This document shows, piece by piece, positions 46,491-58,284 of a stretch of 64,000 nt of DNA. The stretch is from Vombatus ursinus (Eukaryota; Chordata; Mammalia; Diprotodontia; Vombatidae): assembly GCF_900497805.2 (NCBI RefSeq), contig NW_020954608.1, forward strand, positions 13,993,888 through 14,057,887, in the 5' to 3' direction. The position numbers and the translations under genes were made by a program. The notes below the pieces were generated by a model that did not search any database, had not been told where the DNA came from, and saw only the letters and a list, made by a program, of their open reading frames with translations. How positions within the stretch are numbered: the first letter of the stretch is position 1; every line of letters begins with the position of its first letter.

Positions 46491-46969
46491 ATTTAATGGT
46501 CTCTCTTGGTAATAACATTTTATAATTTCTGTATATCAGAATGAATAGATTTGAAGTTTAACTTTAAAGACTAAGCTTTAATTATATTGAAAGCTCACTA
46601 ATGTGTAACGGCTATTTTCCTAATAATATCAGACCAGTAAGGCACAAGTACAATAACAACTATGAATATATTTAAATAAAGAATACAGACCAAAATAATA
46701 AAACTGTTGAGTAGCTTGATTTATATCCTTTGTGATGATTTCTTTACAGTTGAAAAAAGCATGGATTTTTTTAGAGGAAAGAAATAGAAATAAAAAGTGA
46801 GATTTAAATCTGTTTTTATGACCATTACATTCTAGACAGGTCATTATGATAAAAAATACTTTGCCCTAATTGCTGGTTATTTTTATCAACTCATTATGTT
46901 GATGCTAATTTTTTCCATGTGTTTATTTTTGATTTTGTAATATCTGTGGTTTGTTAGTTGTCCAGTTAT

Positions 46970-47890
46970 TATCTTTATGCAGATGATTTCCTGATCTCTA
47001 TATTTAGCCAGTCTTTTTCCTGAACTTGTCTCTCATTACTGACCAGTTCAAATTACATATCCCCTAGGCATCTCCTTCTCAACATATTCAAAACAGAACT
47101 CACTCTCTTTCCTTTTTAATCCCATTCTTCTCTACTTTGCTATTTCTGTGAGGGCACCACTATTTTTCCTAGTCTACCAATTTTCCTATCTCAAGGTTAT
47201 CTTCCATTTCTAAATCTCTCTCACCCCATATACATCCAGTCAGTTGTCAAGTTTTATTGATTCTGTGTGCACCTCTCTCTCACCTGGCTCTTCCCTAATC
47301 ACATGACCACCACCTCTTGCCTGTATTGTTACAATAATATCCTGTCTGCTCCACCCACAACACAGCTGTCAAATGGATATTCCCAGGGCATAGGTTTGAT
47401 CATGTCACTTCCTCACTCAGTAAGTTGCTGTGGCTTCCTGTCATCCCTAGGATAAAATAGAAACTCCTCTACTTGCCATTTAAAAACATTTACAACTAGG
47501 CTCCAGCTTTCCTTTAAAGCCTTATTAATTATTGTTCTTTTTCAAAAACTCTGTGGTCTAACCAAACTGGTCTTCACACATGTCATTCTATCTCCCATCT
47601 CCATTCCTTTGCATAGGATATACTCCATATCTGGAACATCCTTCCTGCTCACCACTACCTCTTAGAATTCCTAGTTTTCTTGAAAACTTAGTTCAAATAA
47701 ATTCTCCTCCATGAAGCCTCATCCCCTCAGTTTCTAGTGCCTTCCCACCCCAAATTATCTAGTATTTTTATATTTGCTATGTGCGTCCATGTTGTCTCCC
47801 CTAATAAAATGTAAGCTCCTTTTGAGGGCAAGGATTGTTTCCTTTTTGTCTTTGACTCCGCAGTGCTTGGTATTTAATAAATGATTGATT
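46970..47890 (+). repeat. L2 LINE, ORF2 3' half and tail
   Basis: Sense L2: 'catatacatccagtcagttg', 'gatcatgtcacttcctcact', 'ctgtggcttcctgtcatccc', 'cttcctgctcaccactacct', tail 'gtaagctccttttgagggca'. One of the clearest L2 copies here. Confidence 0.8.
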
Positions 47891-47899
47891 ATTTCGTTT

Positions 47900-48145
47900 C
47901 CCTGACTTTCTTCAAGACTCAGTTCAATCCATCTACCGTATGGAGAAGGGCTTTTTCAATCTGGGGCTGGTCCCTTCTGAGGTTATGTTCCGTTTACTTT
48001 GCATGTCCCTTATATATACCTATTTGTTTACATGTTGTCTCCCTTACTAGACTGTCAGTGCCTTGAGAACTGAGACTATTTTTCCTTTAACCCTTAGCAC
48101 AGTGCCTGGCACATAGCAAGTGTTTAATAAATGCTTATTTACTCA
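47900..48145 (+). repeat. L2 3' end
   Basis: A second L2 tail directly after the first: 'gactgtcagtgccttgagaa', 'cacagtgcctggcacatagc', 'aagtgtttaataaatgctta'. Confidence 0.75.
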
Positions 48146-48149
48146 CATC

Positions 48150-49375
48150 CTTTTTGAGCACTTATTATAAACAATGAAATTATTTGATAGAAAAGTAAAA
48201 TGTAGCCCACTTGTCCAACAATTAAGACTCCAAATCAGGCATAACCTAGACCCAGATTTTGACAAATGTAAACTACTCTGTTATCACTGTTTTTGTCATT
48301 AGTTTGCCATTATGATTCTTGTGTAACAGGAAGGATTGGCCAATGAGGCCAGCTCTTATGAGAATGCACAGTGGGCATGGTTGATGTGGATTATGGAGCA
48401 CATGCAGACATTTGGTCTCGGGTCTGTTCACCAAGCACATGGTGAAGAAACAGACTTTTGATTGGCTACTGAGCCAGAACCAGGGTACATTCAAAAGGTG
48501 CTGACTGGCAAAAATAAGTTTCCTGCTATTTCCCAAATTCTGATGAGAGAGATATCCAGCTTTTGGATAGGGAGAGACCTTATATCTTCCCTACCTAGGG
48601 CTGACCTGTGGACCATGAATACAGATTTCTGTTTTTCTCTTTGCATTTGTTTTTTCCATCTTTTAGGTGAAAATATACTGAAGACAACTATGACCTCCTG
48701 GGCGCTGAGAGTTCAGAATGGTGAGACACCAGATGCCCAGGAGGTATAGTTTATCCTAGATTTTGTGGCAAGCCTAGATGATGAGGGGTAAAGTCTTTAG
48801 CAATGTTTTTGACCTAGCATTGATTGAAGGGTAGCCAAGAGGGAGCCACAGCAGTTCGTTGATTGGACATGCCACATTTGCAAGTGAACTTGGGAGCAAA
48901 TGCCTTGTAACAACCACTTTAAGTTGGAGTCCACTCTCCCCAGGGATCAAGATGTGGTATAGGTAAGAGTATGCTCCCAGGTGTTAGGGAAAATGTATGT
49001 TAATTGGTTAAATGATATTGAAGTACTAATCTCTGGGGTTGACATTAAGGACAGCACACTGTAATGGGGCTTCAAGTTGGTACTATTAGAGAAGAATCAC
49101 ACTGTACTTGCAGGATCTTGAAAGGGAGATGCAGTCTTGCTCTGGGAAACTGACTTGTTAGTATAAGTAGGGTTTAGGAAAAGAATCTTTTGAGTTTACT
49201 TTGGCTATGATTAGATGAGAAGTGATTGAGTCTATTACGTTTGTTTCCTTGAACATCATGAATCAACTATAATAATTAGTGGCAATACCTTTTAAAACTC
49301 AGCAAACAGAAAAAGTATTGTCAGGGGATAATATACACCCGATAAGCCAGTTATCTAAACAGGGTATCTCAGTTA
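48150..49375. other. Intronic sequence, mostly unassigned
   Basis: No repeat family recognised. A short hairpin (48693-48703 with 48735-48745) lies after a splice-acceptor-like 'ccatcttttag' and across a 'GTGAGA' donor-like site, but no coding match supports an exon. Confidence 0.4.
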
Positions 49376-49379
49376 ACAA

Positions 49380-50560
49380 CTTCTCCTTTGCTGGTTCATC
49401 ATCTAGATCTTGTCTCCAAATTATAAGTGTCCCTAAGGCTCTCTCTTATGCCCCCTACTCCTGTCTCTCTTCAATGACTCTCTTGGTGACCTTCTCAGCT
49501 CTAATGGGTTTAATTATCATCTCTATGCTAATGACATTCAGATCTATGTATTTAGTCTCTCCCCTGAACTTTAATCTTGTATCACTAATTGCCTACTAGA
49601 CATTCAAACTGGATGTCCTGGAGACTTCTCAAATTTAACATTTCTAAAAGAGAACTCATATTTTCCCCCAAGCCAGTCCTCTTCCAAACTTCTCTGCTTC
49701 AAAACCACTGCCATTCTCCCAGTTTCCCAGATTTGTGACCTTGGCATTATTCTTGACTGCTCACTCTCTTTCACGTCACATAATATGTCTTGCTTTTGAC
49801 TCCTCCTCTCTACTCACCCAGCTACAACATTAGTTTGGGTCTTTATCACCTCTCACCAGTATCATTGCTACAGCCTCCTAATTGGTCTTCCTGCCTCAAG
49901 TACCTCCCCATTTCAGTCTATCCTTCTCATTGTGGCCAAAGAGATTTTCTTAACTATAAATCTATCTGTGTCATTGCCCAGCTCAGCCAACTCCAATGTC
50001 TGTGTAATCAAATATAGACTCCTCTTTTTAACTTTTGAAGGTCTTCACAACCTTGTTCCAACTTATCTTTCCGAAGTTGTTTGGACATTAATCTTCCCAT
50101 ATGCTGCAATCCAGACAAACTGACCATCTCTCTATTGCTCACACATGCATTCAGTCTCCGATCTAGCTGCTTTTGCACTGGGTGCCCTCTATGCTTGTAA
50201 CATACTCCCTCTTCATCTCCATCACATGAAATTCCTCTTTTCAAGATTCAGCTCAAGTACCACCTTCTACATGAAGCCTTTCTGATATCTCCAATGGCTA
50301 GATCTTTCTCTCTCAAACTACCTTGTATTTAACTACTTTGTATTTATTTGCATTAATTGTCTTTGAAATTTATTCTTTATGTATTGTATGTATGTGTACA
50401 TATTCTGTGTATACTTTTGTATTTTTCTGTATCCTTTATTACAATGTAAACTTCTTGCAAATAGGGATTATTTCATTCATTCTATTTGTATCCCCAGCAT
50501 ATAGCGCAGAGCCTGGCACAATACTAGGCACTAATAAGTACTTATTGATGAAGACAGAAT
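49380..50560 (+). repeat. L2 LINE, reverse-transcriptase to 3' end, best-preserved copy
   Basis: Sense L2 ORF2: 'ttaattatcatctctatgct' covers the catalytic Y-A-x-D region (HLYAND). It continues through 'aactggatgtcctggagact', 'cttgactgctcactctcttt' and the tail 'gagcctggcacaatactagg'. Several frame breaks, so not functional. Confidence 0.85.
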
Positions 50561-50934
50561 CTTTGAAACCTAATTTTAAAATTGAAAGGATAGTCTCACT
50601 ACTCTCAGGCAGTTGTTCAGACCTGTAAAAATATTTTTCACCCAAATCCAGTTGACATGTATTGCTTTTGGAATCTATATTTTCCTTAAGTTGTACTGCT
50701 GATGACTTCCAAGATCAACATTTCTTTCAAAGGTCTCTTTCTATTTTTTGGTTCTTAACATACTTCTGGTTTGCATCATTAATTTAGGAGATGGTCCACT
50801 TTTTACAGTGGAAGAAATGTTACTTAGGATAGAGTTATTATTAAGCAAATATATGAAAGACGTGTCATTTCGTCAATGAAAGGATTCTTCCATCAGCAAG
50901 TGGAAACACAACTAGGACTAGCCAGATGAACCCT

Positions 50935-51055
50935 AGGAAGTTGCCTGAGGCATTATGGTTTAAGGGACTTAGACCCTGAGTCATGCAACTAATGTCAGAG
51001 ATAGGATTTGAATCTAAGCCCAGCACTCTCTCTGCTATGTTCTGCCTCTTTGTGT
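50935..51055 (-). repeat. Core-SINE fragment
   Basis: 'gtcatgcaactaatgtcaga' and 'ggatttgaatctaagcccag'. Confidence 0.6.
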
Positions 51056-51149
51056 TTCTATGTACTTATAATTAATAACATATTTTTTCTTATTAATTGA
51101 GGCTTGTTTTGACATGAGAAGAGGACCTGCTACCTATGAATTTAAGTAG

Positions 51150-51560
51150 CAGAAATATATCCCTACCTTGTGCTGGTCCACCTCATCTTGTTGCTCCACC
51201 GAGTATGCCTGCTCACCTCTCATCAAAATCCTGCTCATCTTTTAAGGCCTAGCTTAAACTTCAACTCCTCTGTGATGTTTTCCTTGATGACCTGAGATGG
51301 AAGTGATTTCATTTTCCCCTGGACATCTGTGCCACATCATTATTATCTGTGCCACTCATATGGCATTTATGTATAATGTAATATATTAGAGTATTTTTTG
51401 AAAATATTAATATTTTACTTTTCTGGGTAGATATAAACTTCTGCTGAATGTCTTATCTTCTTTGAATTGTCCTATCACCTCCTCTTCACTATCATCATAC
51501 CTTGCCCATACTGGGCACTTGCTAAATATTTCTTGAATAATAAATGTCTGGAGATTTTGC
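51150..51560 (+). repeat. L2 3' fragment
   Basis: 'gctcatcttttaaggcctag', 'gatgttttccttgatgacct', then a worn tail 'cttgctaaatatttcttgaa'. Confidence 0.5.
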
Positions 51561-51990
51561 TTGTATTTTTAGTGATGATTTGTAATTTTTCCTTGAGCAA
51601 CTTATATAAACTGTTCATTTTTGGTGAATGGAGGGTTTTGTGCCAATCTCCAAGATGTGCTGTGGAAATACAAGAGTTGGTTTTATTGAAGTGTTTCGAA
51701 GGTTCAAAGCTGTGATGTATGCTGTTATTCTGAAATGAATAATTTCTTTCTTTCCACTTCCCTTTTTTATCTTCATGAAATTATAAGCTTGTCTACATAT
51801 TATAATTTTAGGCCAAGAGGAACCACTTCCTTGGAAAAGCAGGCATGTACTTAGAGTGAACTGCTTGCCAAAATTTCTTGTTTTCTAATGAATGTGCTAC
51901 ATTTCATGGAATCTTACTCTTATTTATACTCTTAAAAAAGTTTAAATGTATGCAGTAAATCTTATAATATGGTCTTTATGTTTTATTTAG

Positions 51991-52043
51991 GTCAGTGCAA
52001 AAATTTGCAATAACTAAATGTCTCTGAATATGAAGGATTAAAT
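51991..52043 (+). CDS. FBXL13: Probable FBXL13 exon carrying an in-frame stop
   Basis: The candidate exon lies between TTTTATTTAG and GTGAGT. In the phase that joins the 57356 exon it reads (x)-QCKNLQ-stop-LNVSEYEGLN. The human protein, as I recall it, has HCRNLQELNVSDCPTFT just before DESMRHISEGCP: 17 codons against 17, with CxNLQxLNVS shared. Start phase 1 and end phase 0 both agree. The expected Glu codon is TAA at 52011-52013, and the last six residues diverge. Skipping 53 nt would shift the frame. It may be a decaying exon, a lineage-specific loss, or a sequence error. A GT microsatellite starts about 37 bases past the donor. Confidence 0.6.
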
Positions 52044-52080
52044 GTGAGTATCATCTTTTTTTTTTCCTATACGAGCATTG

Positions 52081-52086
52081 GTGTGT

Positions 52087-52123
<37 letters not shown>

Positions 52124-52165
52124 GTGTATGTATGTGATACACACATGTGTATGTGTATATATATG
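52081..52165 (+). repeat. (GT)n microsatellite close to the FBXL13 53-bp exon
   Basis: GT tract of about 20 units with interruptions, then TATG/TATA units. It starts 37 bases after the donor at 52044. Confidence 0.95.
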
Positions 52166-52429
52166 TATATGGAGAGAGAGAAAGAATGAATGAATATTAG
52201 CATTTACAATCTGGAGTACCAATATATATTTAAGAATGTTACCAAAAGAAAGTTATACTCCATGTGTTTATTTTAAAGATTGGAGGTTAATTCTATGAGA
52301 GAAAGGTAAGTTGTTTAAAATTGGCAGGAAATTTCTGTCCCTATATTTAATGGTAATTTGAAGGAATGTACCTATTGCTGTCAACACTGGCAAACTTATA
52401 TAAGCCAAAGATTACATTAAAATGAACCA

Positions 52430-52530
52430 TATTTATAATCTTAGGTAACTCTCTAGGACTATAAGTTGCAGAGAAATGACCAATTAACAGAGGGAGTATC
52501 CTCATAGTGTGTTCCCTTTGCCAATGAAAG
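52430..52530 (+). repeat. SINE tail fragment
   Basis: 'ggtaactctctaggactata' and 'agttgcagagaaatgaccaa' are the tail of the SINE type at 59221. Confidence 0.5.
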
Positions 52531-53630
52531 CTGGTTAAATATATACACATTCATAGATGTGGTATGCACACATTCATATACATACATACCTACACATATA
52601 TAAATACATACATACATGGCAATGGGCCATATTTCCAAATTCCATTTCCATGGAATTTCTGACTGTTTCCATGACCAAATTGGTTGTCAGTGATCTGTAT
52701 AAGTCACAACACTCTCATCCATGGAATTCAGTCTTACACTTACCAAAATCTTTCCAGCCTTAGTAGAAGATCTTTATGACTTGATGTGACTAAAAAAACT
52801 TCTCATCTGGTGGCTAGCTCTCTGGCAATGAGCCTCTCTTGGCTAGGCTGAGCTTTGGACAAGTGGAATATAGTCCATCACTAACCTTATTCCCCAAGTC
52901 TTTCCAGCTTAATCAGGCTTATCAGTGTATGAACCCCAAAGGCATAGACTTTGAAAAATCAAAGTCACTTTCTTGCCACAATGAAGCATCCTAATAGGAC
53001 TTCATTGTAGAGCACCAATCATTAAAATAAGTTCAATGAATAGATTGGTCCAATGCTGGTTTACTTGCCCCTGATAAATATTTGGGGAAGTGACAATGAA
53101 GACTTTTTTTTTTTAGTAACTTGGACCTTAATTAATTATCTATTCATTAAAAAAGAGTATTATTATATGAAGTTAGAAATGGTATATTTCAGTTTGAATT
53201 CTGAAAAAAAGCAAGTACTTTAAGGATTTATTTTCTCAATTTATCTGTAAAACAGAGATAATCAAACCTGCTTCTTATCTTTTTATAGGGCTATATGTAT
53301 ATTTATGTGTATATAGGCATATATGTATTTATGTATATTTAGAGAAGCATATATACATATGGAGGTCTATCTGCTTATTTTACACATGCATATATACATA
53401 CATATGACATAATCACAGATTCCCTGTCTCACCTACCACCCTAGCTTGTATTTCCTAATCTAAAAAATAGATTTTTTTCTAGATATAATTTCCTTCCAGA
53501 TGTTTTCCAGTTATCAGTAACAATAGTGCCATACCTCTCAATGGTTGGTAAGAGATGATGACAAAGCATTAAGATTTTTAATGAACCATTTCTGCTAAAA
53601 GTAAATGAAAGGGTGCATAATCATACATGT
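52530..53630. other. FBXL13 intron, CATA/TATG-rich tracts, nothing else recognised
   Basis: CATA-type repeats at about 52570-52617 and TATG/TATA tracts at about 53280-53405. No exon seen. Confidence 0.45.
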
Positions 53631-53639
53631 GGCATATAT

Positions 53640-53760
53640 TATCTCAGAGTCTACTATGTGCATGGCACTGTTCTAAGTGCAAATAACTTGATTCAATTCA
53701 ACAAATATTTACTAAGTAAACATAATGTACAAGGCGTCACAGATAATGTTCAGTCTTTGC
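53640..53760 (-). repeat. L2/MIR 3' end fragments
   Basis: 'gtgcatggcactgttctaag' and 'caacaaatatttactaagta' look like two short antisense tails. Confidence 0.45.
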
Positions 53761-54164
53761 CTTTCTGGGGGCAGTTATGACTGGTCAGATCTCTTTAACT
53801 ACTTCTGTCATTTCTTCAGAGATTTTCCACTGAGAGAGACTACTGCTAACTCTTGGCTACTAGCTGAGCAGTTCTGGTGGTCTCCAGTTTTCACAGCATC
53901 TGGCAGCAATTTCCTCAAATAATCCACCCCATCCTCCTCAATTTTGATGGTAAAAATGTTATTTTTAAGTGTGGAAAAAGTACAAATGAAATATAAATAC
54001 AATGTATATACATATAATTTTCAAGTGCTTTTAATTGTTCTAAGCCTCTCCTCTTACTTCCTTATTGCCTACTAAGTTATTACCATTGTGGATTTAAATT
54101 AACTGCTTTATTTGTACTCACCAACATAGAGGAAACACCTATGGATAGCCAATAGATAACATTA

Positions 54165-54358
54165 TCAAGATTTGGAGCTGTAAGACTCCTTGGAGGTCAT
54201 CTAATCCAACCTCTCAATTCACAGATGAGGTAATGGGGTCCAGAGAAGTTAAGTGATTTGTTCAGGAACATACGAAGAGGATAAGCCTAGTCAGTATTTG
54301 AAACTGGATATCTGACTCCAAACCTAGCACTCTTTCCATTATGCTCTGTTGTTAAGTC
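54165..54358 (-). repeat. MIR/THER SINE
   Basis: 'ggtcatctaatccaacctct', 'cacagatgaggtaatggggt', 'cctagcactctttccattat'. Confidence 0.7.
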
Positions 54359-54604
54359 ACAGATACTTTGAAGTGATTAGGTTGCTTCTTTATGTTGATA
54401 TAGTTCCCTGAAGGGTACTCCATAATATTGAGAGACATCAATAATCATGTAAAAAGTTACATCAGAAAGAGTAGTTTCATTCTTTTTACTTGTTACTTCT
54501 TTACAAAATGAAAATATGCTTCCCCCATCAGAAAGAGAGAAAATTTTCCCTCCCTCATTCTCCAGATGTTTTTCTCTAGCTATAGTCACTTCTGCCAAAT
54601 CTCT

Positions 54605-54700
54605 TTCATTCATTGATTGATTCATTCATTTAGCAAGTATTTATTGAACATACTGTGTGCTAGACACTGTGGGAAATAACTAGATGTATAAGACTTAGTT
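54605..54700 (-). repeat. L2 3' end fragment
   Basis: 'tagcaagtatttattgaaca' and 'gtgctagacactgtgggaaa'. Confidence 0.6.
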
Positions 54701-54709
54701 TCTTTTGTA

Positions 54710-56155
54710 ATTTGTCTATTATGTCTCAAGTAAATTTAAATATTCTTTGAATTTGCTAGTCTAGTGAGAAAGTCAAACCTCAGTGACATCTGCATCAAAT
54801 TTGGAAACATCAAAGTATTTACCAACTGTAATTTCTAATAATATGTGGTACTGCTAATTCCATCCAGATTTTACTATTGTTTTCAGGGAAAAAGGCATTT
54901 TAAATGCAAGCTTACATTTAAAGAACTATATTCATTCAACATGCTTCAGTTTCTCACAGAAAATTGTCTAAGGTTTTATGTTTAAAAAATCTAAAGAGCA
55001 TCATAGACAAATTTGCAAACTGTTATAGGCCCTCAACTATTTATTAATGTTGTATTTATATGCTTAGTCACTTTGAAAACAATTCCTAGGTCACTTTAGA
55101 AACAGAGGGTATAGCTGATTTTACCTTGTTTTGACATCTATCTTTTCTAGACAGAGAAGAACAGGGAGCTGACTGCTTTCTAGTTCGACTTACCTCAAAG
55201 GGCTGCCATTCTGTGGTAGATTAAAAATTCATATCTCCTACCTCTCTTTGCTGAGAGGCTACCTTTTCTTCTTTTCTATATCTGTTGCTGAAGAAGTTGT
55301 AAGCTAATATTCCTATCTTCCTTTTGTTCTCTATTAGTTTGCTTTGCTAGTACCTTTCATTGAGTGCCAGTGCAATATAGTGCTTCCAGTTGGCACAGCA
55401 TTTAAAAAAAACATAGTTTTCCACTCACTTCTTTCATATCACTAGATTTCTATCTTTCCCCTTCCTCCCACAAAAATGATCTCACATTCTTTCTAGCTGA
55501 TTCCACCTGTAACCAAAAATGGGTAGCAGTGTCCAAATACTTCACAGAGAGGGAGGGAGTCTTGCCAGTCCAGCAGAAGGAAGGACAGGGTTTCTTACTT
55601 GCATCTCCAATACATTAGCAGTGTGGTATCATTTACTGAAAGCCTGGAAGATATATTTCAGAAGTGTCCTTGCACTCAGAGCTTTTCGTATGGCTAGGGA
55701 TGCATGGGACTTTAGCTCAGTCACTCTATGGACAAATCTGTGTGGACACACAGGGCACACAATTCCATTGTCTTGGCACTTCGACTGGCTCCTATCATAG
55801 TAGAGAGGGCTCTTGTTGACCTGCCCTAGCTATATGCTGTTTTATGACTCGTGGAAATACCTGGGACAGGATGTTTATTACTGGAAATGATACTGAAAAT
55901 AAACGTTCCTAGCTTCTGGTAGGTGTACAACTGGTCTAGGCCTCTCCTCTGCTGTGTTGGGCATGACTACTTGGGCAGCAGGACTATGGTTGCCACTTAT
56001 TCACCCTTTTAGGTATACAGTCACTTACCTTTTTAAAACACTATGGTTAAATACCTGTATTGAACTTGTCTTTCCATGTATAGAACTTAAAATTCTGGCT
56101 GAGTTTTGTAATATGCCACAAACTTTTATAATAAGGAACTAGTCATGGATCACAG
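54710..56155. other. FBXL13 intron without a recognised feature
   Basis: About 1.4 kb. A 93-codon frame (55519-55800, plus) has no recognisable product or splice context. Confidence 0.4.
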
Positions 56156-56159
56156 TTGT

Positions 56160-56400
56160 TGCAGTGGGCCTGGAGTAAGGAAAAATTGAGTTCAAATCTG
56201 GCCTTGTACCCTTAGTAGCTGTGTGACCCTAGGTGAGTCACATAACCTCTTTTGCCTCAGTTTTTCTAGCTGTAAAATGAGGATGATAATAGCACCTACC
56301 CTAGGGGTGTTGTAAGGATCAAACGAGATCATATTTGCAAAGTGCTTAGTACAGTGCCTAACATATTAGGTGCTTAATAAATGTTTATTTCCTCCCTCCT
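56160..56400 (+). repeat. MIR/THER1-type SINE
   Basis: 'gagttcaaatctggccttgt', 'tgtgtgaccctaggtgagtc', 'agctgtaaaatgaggatgat', 'ttaggtgcttaataaatgtt'. Confidence 0.8.
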
Positions 56401-56714
56401 ACTTGTTGATAGTAATCCTATTTTTTGGAATTTTCTGTTGTTTCAAATGTAGGCAGTTTTTATATCTTTATAGTTAAGGCATTTTGATATTTGACACCTA
56501 AGCACTTACTTTCTCATCCTAGAGCTGGTTTTTGGGTAGTTTAAATTTAAATGAGAAATTGGTATTGCAGAGGAATGGAATGGATCATTTCCAAATAAAG
56601 TTAATAGACTGAATAAACATAGCTCCAAAAAAAAGTGTAGTTTTCTGCTCAAAACCAATTAGTGCCGCAATGAATTAGCCAGCACAGACTGAAAATTGAG
56701 TTGTGCTATGTAAG

Positions 56715-57190
56715 TATGAAGCAGTATTGTGTAATGGAAAAAGAACTGAAGTTATAGTCAAGGCAAGACCTAAGAATGAATCTGTGACCTTGGACAAATA
56801 ACTTCACTTTTCTAAGGCTTCATTTTCTTGTTGGTAAAATGGGGATATATTGTCCTTTCATTTTTCAGTAGAGTCTAACTTTTCATGACCCTGTTTGGGG
56901 TTTTCTTGGCAGAGATCATGGATCAGTTTGACATTTCTTTTTCCAACTCATTTTACAGATGAGGAAACTGAGGCAAACAGGATTAAGTGACTTCCCCAGG
57001 GTCATGCAGCTAGTAAGTGTCTGAGGCCAGATTTGAACTCATGAAGATGAGTCTTCCTGACTTCTGATTTGGGGCCCTATTCACTGTGCCGCCTAGCTGC
57101 CAAAATGGGGATAATAATATCTGTAATAACTACCTCAGGGGCATTGTAGGGATTGAACAAGTTAATGCATTCAATGTGCTTTATCAAATT
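56715..57190 (+). repeat. MIR SINE split by an RTE-tailed SINE
   Basis: Sense MIR ('tgtgaccttggacaaataac', 'gttggtaaaatggggata') resumes after the insertion ('aaaatggggataataatatc', 'aacaagttaatgcattcaat'). Confidence 0.8.
56850..57101 (-). repeat. RTE-tailed tRNA-like SINE inserted in MIR
   Basis: 'aacttttcatgaccctgttt', 'cattttacagatgaggaaac', 'gatttgaactcatgaagatg', end CCGCCTAGCTGCC. The MIR sequence 'aaaatggggata' is duplicated at 56837-56848 and 57102-57113. Confidence 0.9.
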
Positions 57191-57355
57191 TAGTGTGATT
57201 ATATAATATCATCTTTCTTTTTTGTGTGTGTGCTAAAACTATAAATACGTGTTTCCTTCGGAGCTGAGTAGAAGAGATAGAGAGAAAATGGGAAGGCCGC
57301 AAGCCACATTAGATTTTGATAAGTATCTTTTGTTTGTTTGTTTGTTTCTCTTTAG

Positions 57356-57456
57356 GATGAAGTAATGAGATATGTGTCAGAAGGCTGCCCAGCTCTTATT
57401 CTTTTGAATGTAGCTCACACAGAGATTAGTAATAGAACACTAAGACTGCTATCAAG
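57356..57456 (+). CDS. FBXL13: FBXL13 (DRC6) LRR exon
   Basis: The 101-bp exon is framed by TTTCTCTTTAG and GTAATT. It reads DEVMRYVSEGCPALILLNVA, then HTEISNRTLRLLSR, with the final Arg codon split (AG|G), so the phases are 0 in and 2 out. It matches the human FBXL13 LRR segment I recall as DESMRHISEGCP...NRTMRLLPR, roughly 60% identical, with the GCP and NRT-RLL landmarks kept. FBXL13 is an F-box/LRR protein and a subunit of the ciliary nexin-dynein regulatory complex. It lies on the strand opposite LRRC17, as in human. The next downstream exon was not found before the window ends. Confidence 0.8.
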
Positions 57457-57459
57457 GTA

Positions 57460-58145
57460 ATTTTTCCCCTACCTGAATTAGGTTGATAAGAAACAAGTGA
57501 CATTAAGTTCACTAGTGCATCTACTTTCACTTAGAAATGTGGCATTTATCCTGAATGTTTTGAGAGAAGCCAAAGCTTTATTTATAAGGCAATCACCACT
57601 TTTGACCTGTTTGCCTATTGCATAGTTGTCAGTCAGTTCTCCCTACCTTTGTCCATTCATCAGTCACCAGTGGTGACCGTTCCATGCCTAATATGGATAT
57701 TACTTTATGCCTACTTTTATCCCATGGGCTCAATAGAGAGAAGCCGTTAGCGACTGACAGAATCACCAAGTCAGGCTCCAATTCTTAATGTTCACTTCTT
57801 CATTTGAAGAACAGGGTCAGAAGGAATGATGGAAACTGTGAGAAACGTTCCAATTAGAGAGTAAAAGAGTTCCTTAAATGTGAGATTGTACAATATAAGA
57901 ATGGACTTCTAAGAGAGGTGACATAATATATTTTTTCTGGAAAGCCTAAAGTAGAGGATAGGAGATCATTTTTATATAAGTTTAGGTACAGAACCTTATA
58001 GTATTTGTCTCCACTTTCTGACTCTCAGTACTCCTTTTTGCATATTTCCAAGTCCAAAAATGTCTATGAGGAAAAAAAAGTTCTTAAGTACAATCTCATT
58101 TGAAGGTAAAATGATGGATTAAGTGATATTTTAAGCTTCCATCAG
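57460..58145. other. FBXL13 intron without a recognised feature
   Basis: Downstream of the 101-bp exon. No exon or repeat recognised. Confidence 0.4.
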
Positions 58146-58149
58146 TTAG

Positions 58150-58215
58150 TCAACAAACATTCCTTAAGTATTAACTGTGCCAGGCAATGTGCTAACCCCT
58201 AGCATTGCTCTAAAT
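58150..58215 (-). repeat. L2 3' end fragment
   Basis: 'caacaaacattccttaagta' and 'gtgccaggcaatgtgctaac'. Confidence 0.6.
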
Positions 58216-58284
58216 ATTTCAGGTAGAAGAGTTAGAGAGGAGAAAAGACAGCTCTATCTGAGACAGGAGAAAAGGAAGATATGG

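Noticed and set aside
49279-49599. 106-codon frame with reverse-transcriptase-like text
   Set aside because: L2 remnant with frame breaks on both sides, not a host gene.
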